Of a stretch of 64,000 nucleotides of DNA, positions 54,035 through 64,000 are shown piece by piece (position 1 is the first letter of the stretch; each line of letters opens with the position of its first letter). A program made the position numbers and the translations under genes. Origin of the DNA: Siphonodentalium dalli (taxonomy: Eukaryota; Mollusca; Scaphopoda; Gadilida; Siphonodentaliidae); the NCBI GenBank assembly GCA_032622095.1, contig CP136064.1:257899863-257963862 (forward strand), given 5' to 3'. Under the pieces are notes generated by a model. The model was given only the letters and a program-made list of their open reading frames with translations, did no database searches and was not told where the DNA came from.

Positions 54035-56019
54035 ACCAGCCACCGTAGCTTATGGATCATTCTGTTTTGGTATTAAATTTGAAGAAACCCGACCAGCATC
54101 AATGTAACAACTACAACAACTCATCTATGCCTGTGATATGTTTAGCCACACACGTGGATAGGGTGGTATCGTTTAAAAATGTTAAACAATGTTATCATGT
54201 CCATATGTATTGCTAAATATTGCTGGGCATATATAGATGGTTGTTCTACAATTCCTGGTCGGGTTTATCAAAATTGGGAGTTTAAATTATGTTCATCTGA
54301 TGACAAAGAAAATACTTTCTCCGTCCACTAGATACATCCCCCGGCATACATGTTTCACATACTAAGTTAACACCTTAATCAGCATAACAAATCACTCCCT
54401 CAAATCCTTTGCCACAAGAATAAAAATAAATTGTCAGTATAAATAGGCAAGACATCTCTGGACACTTTCTAAGAGATAATTTATTTATAAGAAGATATAT
54501 GTGTGCATTATGTGTTTGGTCTTATATATAGTACAACACAGTAAGATGCAAGTGACACAGTGCGGGGACAATGCTGTGTCGAAGAACATATTTGAGGGAA
54601 CCCTTCCATCATCATTCATAATGTATCATGACTCCATCTGTTGTGAACAAACCATCGACTTAGGCTTAATGGGTCGTTCTCCCCCAATAATATACTTGGC
54701 TATGAACCGATCAACATTCTGGGCCGTGCCATTTTCCCATAAATTAGATAGTGTCTTTAGCCGGATGGTATTGGTTATGTTCAAATGGTGACGCAGATAT
54801 GAAACTGTACATGTTAGTGCCCCATGGGCCATTGATCATTATAAGATCGAGAAACTTAGTCTAGGAAATTACCGGGAATTCACTAGAAATTGCAATTGTA
54901 GCTGATAGGGTCGTAATTCAACGTTTGCGTTTCCGATGCAGTTAATACCCAAATGTGAAAGTTGAGATATACCTGGCCGTCAAAGTGAACCATATGTCTT
55001 ATTTAAGGTTAGCAACGGTTGCTAATCAAATGCCACAATGGTGTACTAATCATTCATTGGTATTGCCTTCATTTAGTCAGTGTCTAATCACATGGTGCTG
55101 GTTTTGTTCAAAGTTGGGCACATGTATGTCTAAAACTATGCAGCCATGCTCTGCCAAGCCACTGATCATTATAAGATCGGGAGACTTTGCCACCGGTCCC
55201 GATAGCTCCTTAGTAACGGTTACTAAGAAGTTAGTAAGAACCTACTGGGAATTTGCATGAAATACAACTATTGTTGATATCTATTTTACTCATCAAGTTA
55301 TACTTTAGTGGAAATTCGAATTTACTTGATTTTCACAGCTACACACGAAGCGTGGAAATTGACTGTGGTCAGAATATAGATGGTGAATGTTGGGTTTCAT
55401 TCGCTGTACTGAAGTTGGCAAATGTAACTGACGTGGGAAGTATGAAAGCCTATACCGCTATAGTAAAGATCTCAGCTGCACCGAAATGTCCATTTATCAG
55501 TAGCACAAATCCTGCGAAAACACAGATTCTCTCAGTGCATGTGGGATGGACTCCGATGACAACGATTGAGTTAATGACAACGAACAACTACCATCTATAT
55601 ACCTGTGTATTTGTGACACTACATCTCGATATGATGAACGATGTGGTTTTAAAAACTAGTCAGTGGACAACAAGACAGACAAGTATCAAATAAAACAATA
55701 ATATAATATGTAATCACATCGTGAACAGTCTTGTTGTGACTATTTTCGTTTGATTCAACAGGCTGCGTATTATCGATATTAAAAAATATCAGTACGCGCA
55801 TATCATAATACGCAAAATGGCGACATTTATCCAAAGTACTAGAATCTCCATATAGGGCTCAGTGTTAAATTTTGATCACAAATTTAGCCAACAAGAATGA
55901 ACCGATCACATCAAAATTCTCAAAAATACATGTAACAGTCATATCTAGTAGTCTGGATAAGTTTCAAATCGCACCGATTACCATACGCCAGATTGCACCA
56001 TCTATCGTTTTCTGTAAAT
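54035..56019. other. Intronic stretch with a degenerate duplication, no gene
   Basis: A word gatcattataagatcg followed by related sequence occurs at about 54830 and 55161, and sequence around each is loosely duplicated. Two related near-perfect palindromes lie at 55009-55025 and 55209-55227. A 146-codon open frame at 55253-55693 begins with TTG and has no recognised domain. Confidence 0.4.
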
Positions 56020-56460
56020 ACGAAACGCTCTCTAAATTATGTTGACCCCGAAGAATGGAAACAAGTGAATCCTGAAAACACACCTGCTAGGCATACATAA
56101 ATCCGTTTTCAGATCGCTTTTAACAAACCAAAAATGCTAAATGACATAAGGAATCCGACTAATGTGCCTGACACAGCGAGATTTTGAGTTGTTTATGTTA
56201 GGCGATGAGTCTGTTCTAAATATTTTTAAAAAAATCCTCTGTATCGGGCAGATATACCCTTGTCAGATGTCAGAATCAGATGTCAATATTGGGGGATCCT
56301 GATAAGTCATGTGCGACGGACTGCATTTTCCTTTATCTCAGAAGTAACCATATTTGACTGCACACTGTGACCACTATTTCTGAACAGGCCTGCTCTACAT
56401 TTCCATATCTCTTGGCAATTGTAACTTTTTGTGTGGAAACTATATTGAATGGGACAGACT

Positions 56461-58335
56461 CAGGGGGTGTTTATACATTACCCGGCGAAGATCGCATTCG
56501 CTTTAGCCGGCAGCGATAACAATAGAGTGTTTATACTTCGCCGGATAAGAATTACGGCTATCCGGATACTCAGCTATACGGTTTTCAACTTTTGGATAAA
56601 ATGATTTAGTACAAGCACCTGATTGTCGTATGGATTCTTATTCGCTCTGCGGTTAAGTTAGATGTTTATCTGGGGTCATGCCGTCATGGGTGATTTCCTT
56701 TCAACAATCATCTCGAACAATATTATTGTGCAATCGCTGATTGACCAGCCCGCTTTTCATCTGTGTATATATGGGTAAGTGTGCCAGTTTGATTGTCACA
56801 CACCTTGGTTATAAGCTATTATTATAAATACTACCTGATGATGGTACACTTACTCTGCATGTGCATGGTACATAAATTTTGTTGCGCATTCGAGGGAATT
56901 AAATGTGCGTGTTCATGTACATGTATGTTCATCTATATATGTATATATATGGAAGAAATGGGATGGCACGTTTCAATGGATTCAAACTTAATGGACAATT
57001 AGTTCAATAATCTAAATATGAGTGCGCCGTGGACATATATACACAGGGACGGGTCCAGATGGCCTGATTTGAAGGTGTGGGACTGTTCATCTTTGGAATT
57101 TCCAACTGCACCAAACCTTGAATCTCACCAAACTCACAAGTTCGCGTAAATCCATGTACGCACCACGTTGGGCTTTAATCTAACTTTCCACTCACAGTAA
57201 TCCTCCAGGCGGCCCCGTATTGAGCAATTTCCTTTAAATCTGAACCTGTGTCTAAACCTGGAAATTGCCCAATCCTAACATGTTTAGTGATCTGACGTAA
57301 AGCAACTTGAACTCCGATTTGATTCAGTTAAATTAGATAGCTGTTTAACTGACAACGGGGCGGGAACAAGACATAGTATTATTGACCGACCATGGTTATG
57401 ACCAGGTGTGAGAACATTTTTAAAACTGAACCCTGAAAATTACAAAATCCTAGCATCCAGACTTGCCTTAAGATTTCCAATTGTTGGACATTTTCCAAAC
57501 TTGACACACCTCTAAGGTTGGATCATTTCCAACTGATGGCCATTTCAGTCCAATAATTTGGCAAAAATAATAAGCAAATGTTGGTCTAAAAAAATCACCA
57601 CTAATAAATTTAGGAAAATCAAACTACGAGAACAATTTCAACATATTGTTGATGTCAAATTTCCAACTAATGTCGTGTCATGTATGAAATTTCTAGCTTT
57701 GGAATATTTTTATTTAAGTTCGGATGAAATACCCCATCGCCACGGCCCTGTATACATGGACGTGATGAACGCCCAAGTAAAATGAAAACATATTTTATTG
57801 TATAATGTGCAAACGGAAAATGTGTCACAATTGATTCGCGTTGTTGAAACTGATATATAAAATATATAATATAAAATCCAATCCGAATAATTATACACCA
57901 ATTTGTGGATGTATGCGACGAAAAGATCTCAAAACTGACAATGACCATTCTGTTTGTGCGACACTCACTTCACAGCTTGTCTATGAACTCAAACAAACCT
58001 TTAACAATGTTGTTTAAATATCTTTAAAATTACCAATAGCAATACCTGAAAGTTTGAGTTGGATATTAATAATTTCGACATTTCCATTTATAAAATTTTT
58101 CACTTCACTATACTGCCCAACCATACCTCTAGCAGGAAGCGGCTGGATGTTTACAGCTGTACAGCAATATCATATTGCAGTTCAGAACTAAAATGAAAAC
58201 TATTAACAAGCAAAGGAGACATATGGATATATGCGTATCTTCGCCGGCGATGTATAAACGCTATGCAGTAACCTTCGCCGGATAACGCGTTCGCCGGTAA
58301 GATCGATAGCCGGATATGTGTAAACATCACCTCAA
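56461..58335. mobile_element. Inverted-repeat element with clustered CGCCGG subterminal motifs
   Basis: Left end (ggggtgtttatacattaccc) and right end (complement ggtgatgtttacacatatcc) are inverted imperfect copies. Both are followed by repeated GCCGGCGAAG / CCGGATAA and GTTTATAC words within about 120 bp. Such subterminal motif clusters are typical transposase-binding regions of DNA transposons. The 1.6-kb interior has no transposase frame, so it would be a non-autonomous copy. Superfamily not assigned. Confidence 0.55.
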
Positions 58336-58690
58336 TCGTGTTATAATATATACATGAGCCATTCTAATATGCAAACCTCTGACGATTCAAGGTTCCTCAG
58401 TTGAATGAATATATATATCTCTTAAATAGATTAATATAAATATACATTTAATGCTTTCTTCTATGTATCTGTGTTGCTAGATCATTATAGGAATGTCCTG
58501 ATTTCCATCCCCATATAAATATGACAGTTGAGAATATATAATTGTTCAGTTGACTTAATTCGGTCACCATTTGTCGAGATTGTGAAATTGGAATGCCAAA
58601 AAACTCCTTAGAACGACACGGAGATGGCCTGGGAGATGACTATATATAACTGTGTTGGATATCGGCGAATTGAATAATCTTATAAATGCT
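58336..58690. other. Unassigned intronic stretch
   Basis: AT-rich sequence in which I see no gene, repeat boundary or RNA signal. Confidence 0.3.
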
Positions 58691-60330
58691 AGTGAATCTC
58701 CTCTCGCCATCCATGACCCAAACGACCCCAACTGTGATTTAAATCATCATATCATTAGAGAAGAACGTGCATGAATTTGGTAGAATCAGTGCTAAATATA
58801 TTTGTATCAACTTTGGTGCAACTCCCCTCATGCATGACTTGAACCGCGCCACTTTTGTCATATTTAAACCACGTCTATTAGACTCATGCATGCATTATAT
58901 AATGGAGATGATTATATATAAGTTTGGTGGTAATCGGCAACTAAAAAATTTCTTATCATAGTTATTACCCCCCCCCCCCCTTGCTCACCCAAACGGCACC
59001 AATATCGCGTCTTTAAATCACACGTTTATATTCCTCGTATCACGGAGAAGAATAATATATCAATTTGGCCGAAATCTGTGCTAAAAATAGCCCCACCCCC
59101 CCTCGACACAAACAATGTCACTTTAGAAAATTTTAACACGCACCATTATCTTAATCGTAAAAAGTTACCCATGTTAGACCGCCTTGGTGCCATCTCGATT
59201 GTACCCTTAAAGTTATATATAGAACACAGACATATATTCGCAAATATTTGATTCATTGTATCATTTGAGAAGAACGTGTATGAGTTTGATGGTAATAGGC
59301 ACTAAACATATTTTTATAAGTTTTTGGTGACCCTTCCGTCCCTATTTCGGACTCAAGCGGCGCCACGTTTGACATCATTAAACCACACGCTTAAACTCAT
59401 TATAGCGATGATTATATATACAATTTATGAAAATTGGCGAGTAAACAAATTCGTATCAAATTTAGGGCCACCATTGCATATCTCTCACCCAAAAGGCACC
59501 AACATGGCGCATTTAAACCACACGATTAGATTATTCGTATCTCGGAGAAGAATATGTATCAATCAGGTGGAAATCGGCGCTAAACATTTTGTTTATCAAT
59601 GTTTGTGTCCCTCTCACCCTCTAGGCACCCCTGACTCGAATGGCCCCACTTTTGACATATACCACACAATTAGACTCCTGATATCATGGAGATTATTATT
59701 TGTAAGTTTGGTGCTAAGCCGCGACTAAACACATTTTTATCAAATTTAGTGCCCACCCCACCCCACTCACATCTCTCACCAAAGCAGTACCAATATGACG
59801 TCTTTAAAATCACACGATTAGATTCCTCATATCATGGATAAGAATGTGTATCAATTTGTTGGAAATTGGCGTTAAAAATAATGTGCATCAATTTTGGTGC
59901 CCCTCTCCCTTTCAGTGCACCCCTGACTCGAATGACGCCACTTTTGACAGCTTTAAGCCACATCATTAGACACCTTATACCATGGGGATGAATTTGTATA
60001 AGTTTCGTGGCAATCGGCGACTAAATCAATTCTTATCACATTTAGTACCCACCCACCGCCCCCAAAATCTCTCATTCCAAGGACACCAATTTGGCGTCTT
60101 TGAATCACACAATAAGAGTCCTTGTATCACGGAGAAGATCTCAGAAGAATGTGCATCAATTTGGTGGAATTCGGCGCTAAAATTATTTTTGATCATTTTT
60201 GGTGCCCCTCCCCCTTCCGGGCATCCCTGACGCGAACGGCGCGACTTTTGACATATTTAAACCACTCCATTAGATTCCTCATATTATGGGGATGATTATA
60301 TACAACGCGCTCAAGATCATATATTATATA
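58690..60330. repeat. Degenerate tandem repeat, unit about 290-300 bp
   Basis: The word cacttttgacatatttaaac recurs in diverged form near 58850, 59370, 59647, 59939 and 60244. Between occurrences a second, related half-unit appears (cacacgattagattcctc... then cggagaagaatgtgtatcaa, atttggtggaaatcggc). The unit thus looks like a dimer of two halves. C-rich runs vary between copies. Much more diverged than arrays A and B. Confidence 0.7.
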
Positions 60331-60352
60331 CCCATGCTTGTAATTATAGAAT

Positions 60353-60834
60353 ACTAGCAGATTAGCCCGCCACTGGCGGGATTGGTCCCATGGCTTTGGT
60401 CGATCCATGTTGGGTTGACAAAATAACCCGACAAAAATATTCCCCGTCCCGAGTTGACCATACACAACAAATTTTACGTCGATGTCACCGCTGACGACCG
60501 AGATATCGCCCAAGGTCATTTGTGGGTACCCGTTTCAAGGTCAAGGTCACCTCAGACAAACTGATCCGACGAAAATCTACCCCGCCCTTGGAAGCCATAA
60601 GTACGCTCTTCAACAACGACACCGCAGATACGGACGCTCATTAATTATCACACGATTAACCCATCAATCCCCATTACGGTGGCAGTTGAAGGGCGAAGGA
60701 GTGGTCGTGCGGGCTCGCGAATGGTCCGATGACACTGGCCGTGGCCTTTTACCCTTACACAGCAAATTTGGGCTCAATCGGTCGAGCCGTTTTCGAGTCT
60801 ATAAAGGATATACAAATATATATAGAGAAGTTTC
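60353..60834 (+). mobile_element. Retroelement-tail-like dispersed element (~480 bp)
   Basis: Starts actagcagattagcccgcc and ends with aatcggtcgagccgttttcg, then a tail of tatacaaatatatatag. A start of the ctagcagg...acccggc type together with an aatcggt-gagccgtttcg tail recurs in many invertebrate dispersed retroelements. Family not assigned; the 130-codon frame across it is not credible. Confidence 0.45.
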
Positions 60835-61497
60835 AAAATATATAGAAGATAAAATATATTGGTTTCGCGAATGACAAACTCAGAATTCCGTTAAAATAAC
60901 AATAATAACCAGCACTTAATTAACGAAACGGCGGCCGACTCGGGCGTCTCCGACCACAACCATCAGTGGGCTGCAGAACGAAACATATAGATCTATAACA
61001 TTTGAAATATAAGCCTTACAAATTATCTTTTAAATTTCTTTTATTGGTAATTGACATAGCTTGTCACAAACCAAAACTCAACATTATTGACTTAATAATG
61101 TAAAGGACAATAAACGAAATTGAAATTCCCAACTACACATTTTACCGGACTCGGCCTCCTGGTCGCGCAGTTCGACTTTTAAACCGGAAAAAATAATTAT
61201 CTATAAATTAAATGCCCAGCGGACCACGCGTCTATCAAAAAATTGCAGAACAGTATAATACACGCGGCGCGCGCTAATAAGCCGCTTTATTGAAGCGCCT
61301 ATATAAACGGGCTGCATGCCGTTTAGCTTCGAAACTGCCCAACAACTTCATGGGGCAATAACATTATTGCATAATGTTCTTTATTTCCTCCATTCATGAA
61401 GATATTAAAGGAATACATACAATTAATACAATTATAATAATAGAAAGAGAAAAAAATAATGAACACAACTTATATACAGACGAATAACGCGTGACGA
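60835..61497. other. Unassigned intronic stretch
   Basis: Mixed AT-rich and GC-rich sequence, including ggcgcgcgc at about 61265. I see no gene or repeat here. Confidence 0.3.
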
Positions 61498-61811
61498 ACC
61501 TTGAACTGCCGATTCGATTATAGGGTGTGAATATTTTTGTCCCCCCATCAGATTGAGTACCTTGAACTGCCGATTCGATTATAGGGTGTGAATATTTTTG
61601 TCCCCCCCCCCCATCAGATTGAGTACCTTGAACTGCCGATTCGATTATAGGGTGTGAATATTTTTGTCCCCCCCCCCCATCAGATTGAGTACCTTGAACT
61701 GCCGATTCGATTATAGGGTGTGAATAGTTTTGTCCCCCCCCCCCATCAGATTGAGTACCTTGGACTGCCGATTCGATTATAGGGTGTGAATATTTTTGCC
61801 CCCCCCCCCGG
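61498..61811. repeat. Five tandem copies of a 61-66-bp unit with poly-C
   Basis: Units begin (accttgaactgccgattcga) at 61498, 61559, 61625, 61691 and 61757. The C tract is 6 C in the first and 11 C in the other four. The array ends about 133 bp before exon 2. Confidence 0.95.
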
Positions 61812-61944
61812 CGGCGTGGTCATTGTGTGTACATTTAGTGTCGGTTTACACAATGTCGACCACTGCGACGTATCCCCCCAATAACACACACATCCACTAG
61901 ATTCATTCATTAAATAACTCCTCTCCATTATTATTATTTTATAG

Positions 61945-62110
61945 CTATCCTGTCAATATGAAAATCACAATGGACCGAGAGGAGCAATTCTTCCCAGTAG
62001 TTCATTTCTGCAACCTGAATCCATTGCAATACGACCTGGTTAAGAACCAACCACAACTCTACAACATGATTAAGGACGAAGCACGCAAGCTTGGAATGGA
62101 CTTGGACAAT
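61945..62110 (+). CDS. DEG/ENaC sodium channel, exon 2 (start of extracellular domain)
   Basis: One base completes the codon split at the end of exon 1, giving the joint ...DKFF-SYPVNMKI, a usual sequence just after TM1 in this family. The exon then reads FFPVVHFCNLNP (joined residues about 79-90), the family's FPxVxxCNxNP signature that opens the extracellular domain, with the conserved cysteine. A charged stretch including NMIKDEARKLGMDLDN follows. Acceptor is TTTTATAG, donor AAT|GTAAGA; length 166 nt leaves phase 0 at the end. The consistent phase across an 11.9-kb intron and the two adjoining family motifs make the exon pairing convincing. Confidence 0.88.
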
Positions 62111-63419
62111 GTAAGATTAAAACTTAATTATTATATTACAATGGGAGGTTTATAGATTGAAAATCTTCTAACTTAATTACCATCACCAATCATATATATT
62201 TACATTGCATGTCTGTAAATAATGCAGAGAAAGTTACAAATAGTTGACCTAATCTTACCTAATCACAAAAAGCCGTCATCAGAATCATTGGGCGTGCTTT
62301 TAAAGGCTCAGTCGAATTACATCTGGAACCAGTTATTTATGTCGATCACGTTATCGTAGCTAAGTGTTTGGAAATCATATATCGGGCTGATTTTATGTGT
62401 TGCGTGGGCTAGTCATCGGCCATTTTGTGAAAATAAATAAGAATAACTCAGGTTTATTTATAGGAATAAATCGTCAAATATAAATATAAGAAATGAATGT
62501 AGTGGGCACATTTAGTGTAAACCGCTTCGCACACAACGATGGTCAGTTGGAGATAAATTAGAATCCAGTATTAGGTACATGTGTACAAGACTAATTTGTT
62601 TATGCACTACTATGCCAGAACGTAAAATTGTATGTCCAAGGCTATTTATATGTATGTATTAAATTACTATGAATATGTATGTGCTTTATAGGAAAATATA
62701 TTTTGACCCTAACAATATCTGCTTATATGCTGACCGGAATTTCGCTCTGTCATAATTCGCTTTGGAATTGAAAATTGTTGTAAAAAAGGGTTCAAATCTG
62801 GTGTTTTGTGTATGTATACCAAGGGGAATAACTAATGGTGAAAACAAACCTAAGTACATACATTGTTTCATACGTCCATTCTGTGTATATATACTTGATG
62901 GATCAAGGATATGTCAAGGATAATGGATCAGCATAAATTTGAAGCACAGTACCTACTCCCAAGACGCCCAGAATTGCTGGATATTATCTACTGCTAACAC
63001 ACGGAAGCGGGGTAACGTCGCAAGAGCTATACTCTGACCTTGACCTCAGTTAACGGTATACTCGTATAGCGCGCATCTATACTCAAAAATCGACTCCACC
63101 CACCCGTATGTGCAATTTCAGGTATATATCAAGATGTTCCGCCCACTTTGGTGTCTTAAAAACCACCCGAAAGAGATCCGTCAATTAGTTGAATATAACG
63201 TGAATGCCAATTTGGGGTGATCGAAGGTCAGAGTATAGTTCTTGCGACGTTACCCCGCTAACACACAGTTGTAATTTTTTTTATTTTGTGTTTTCCGTAC
63301 CATATAAAAATGTGTGCGAAAATAAATTGTCACTTTAACTTGTTGTATTTCTGACTCGCTAATTGCACAAGATTCACATTATATGTCTATATTGATATTT
63401 GCCAACTTTCATTTCAAAG
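62111..63419 (+). other. Intron 2 of the DEG/ENaC gene (~1.3 kb)
   Basis: From GTAAGA at 62111 to the AG at 63418-63419 after a pyrimidine-rich tract. Apart from the 254-bp MITE I see no gene in it. Validity depends on exon 3. Confidence 0.45.
63006..63259. mobile_element. 254-bp MITE with ~35-bp terminal inverted repeats
   Basis: Left AGCGGGGTAACGTCGCAAGA and the following TATACTCTGACCTT are mirrored, with one mismatch, at the right end. The word aacacac occurs just outside both ends (offset by three bases on the left), a possible decayed target-site duplication. No coding capacity. It lies within intron 2. Confidence 0.8.
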
Positions 63420-63453
63420 ATGGACATTTCTGATCCAACCAAAGGGATGAAAG
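63420..63453 (+). CDS. Probable 34-nt exon 3 of the DEG/ENaC gene
   Basis: Read in phase 0 from exon 2, it gives MDISDPTKGMK and one base over. The acceptor is good (ttcatttcaaag) and the donor is strong (AAAG|GTGAGT). A microexon this small cannot be identified by homology alone, and the true third exon may instead lie beyond the right edge. Confidence 0.4.
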
Positions 63454-64000
63454 GTGAGTATTACCTAACTTAGAGTAGAAAATCGCATTTATTAGAACGA
63501 TGATGGTGATTAAAATGACGTAGACGATGACGACATGTGCTGATGACGATGATACCACCAATAGGGACGACGACGATGACGACGATGGTAATCGTGATGG
63601 TAATATTGGCGTAGACGCGGTGATGATGGGTGATGCTTATATTTGTTGTTGTTTTCTGTATATTGAGTGTAGTGTAGTCATGTTATTTATCGAATTTTCA
63701 TCTCACGTTGCACATATTGTGTCTGAGTAAATTAACCATTCAATGACCATATACGCCATACTGTATAACATGGGGTACACGTATAGGCTGGCGGTAATAA
63801 CGCTTAGGCGTGTATATATTTCAACAAATAATATCACACTGACCAACCGTTTCCCCGTTGTGGTGTGCGTTTGGCCGTTGTGGTGTGGCGAAACGCCGTT
63901 GTACGGTGTTTTTGGTGAAATTCGCAAGCGGGTAGCAGAGGGCTGACCACCAAAATCGGGATGGAGAGTTAATGTGCATATTTATTATAATGAGACCCCC
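63454..64000. other. Intron 3 start / window end
   Basis: A gatgac-type trinucleotide-like microsatellite at about 63498-63610, then unassigned sequence. A short duplicated word gccgttgtggtgtg is near 63855-63895. The Asp-rich frame here is a translation of the microsatellite. Confidence 0.4.

Larger units (their letters stand above)
51488..56160. mobile_element. Possible 4.7-kb inverted-repeat-bounded composite element
   Basis: AGTCGGATTCCTTATGTC at 51488-51505 is perfectly repeated in reverse at 56143-56160, and weaker similarity continues inward about 120 bp on both sides (GTTAAAAGCGAT, TTTTCAG, TGTTTCCA). Two more direct, degenerate copies of the left arm lie near 52028-52182 and 52253-52345. 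There is no transposase frame inside, and another element (52831-54034) is nested within. No target-site duplication was recognised. Confidence 0.4.
50009..61944 (+). other. Intron 1 of the DEG/ENaC gene (~11.9 kb)
   Basis: Bounded by GTTAGT at 50009 and an AG acceptor at 61943-61944 after a T-rich tract. It contains the elements listed separately below. No further credible channel exon was found between; the longer open frames inside start at GTG or TTG and lack family motifs. Confidence 0.75.

Noticed and set aside
55253-55693. 146-codon frame with a hydrophobic start
   Set aside because: Starts with TTG; the first internal ATG is far downstream; no family recognised. Kept only as a note.
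60482-60874. 130-codon frame in intron 1
   Set aside because: Lies over a retroelement-like dispersed repeat and has no domain.
63527-63730. Asp-rich open frame
   Set aside because: It is a translation of a gatgac microsatellite.

Overview
This window is eukaryotic, non-coding-rich genomic DNA. It is most likely from an invertebrate animal and plausibly a marine lophotrochozoan such as a mollusc. The reasons are canonical GT-AG introns, an intron of about 12 kb, long satellite arrays, many terminal-inverted-repeat elements, and one recognisable animal gene family, a DEG/ENaC sodium channel. The phylum is an inference and is not proved by the sequence. No bacterial, phage or CRISPR feature is present.

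Left part (1-25353): satellite array A, 19 head-to-tail copies of a unit of about 1343 bp. Copies are nearly identical. Unit length changes almost only through a poly-C tract of 9-17 C. Two diagnostic SNPs sort the copies into types that mostly follow a three-unit order (B-B-A), so this is a higher-order satellite. A gap of exactly 100 N (25354-25453) separates it from array B (25454-43813). Array B is 13 full copies plus one partial copy of an unrelated unit of exactly 1353 bp. Units 7-13 alternate between two types, giving a 2706-bp dimer. Each B unit carries a 461-bp MITE-like segment with perfect 23-bp inverted ends, and the array stops inside the last of these ends.

Middle part (43812-49442): a mosaic of repeats. 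It holds an LTR-like segment with TATA box and polyadenylation signal, a 57-bp near-perfect hairpin abutting a 37-bp minisatellite, the 690-bp tail of that minisatellite, an AT-rich degenerate repeat, and a foldback element with a minisatellite in its arms. The minisatellite plus tail then appears a second time as a block duplication.

Right part (49686-64000): the 5' portion of a DEG/ENaC channel gene on the + strand. Exon 1 (N-terminus, HG gating motif and TM1), exon 2 (start of the extracellular domain, FPxVxFCNLNP motif) and a probable 34-nt exon 3 join in a consistent frame. The gene runs off the right edge. Its 11.9-kb first intron is filled with inverted-repeat elements, dispersed retroelement-like tails, a degenerate repeat of about 290-300 bp and a 61-66-bp tandem repeat just upstream of exon 2.

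Most short open frames here are not credible genes. Many start at TTG or GTG, and they recur only because the repeats recur. The channel gene is the only well-supported protein-coding locus.
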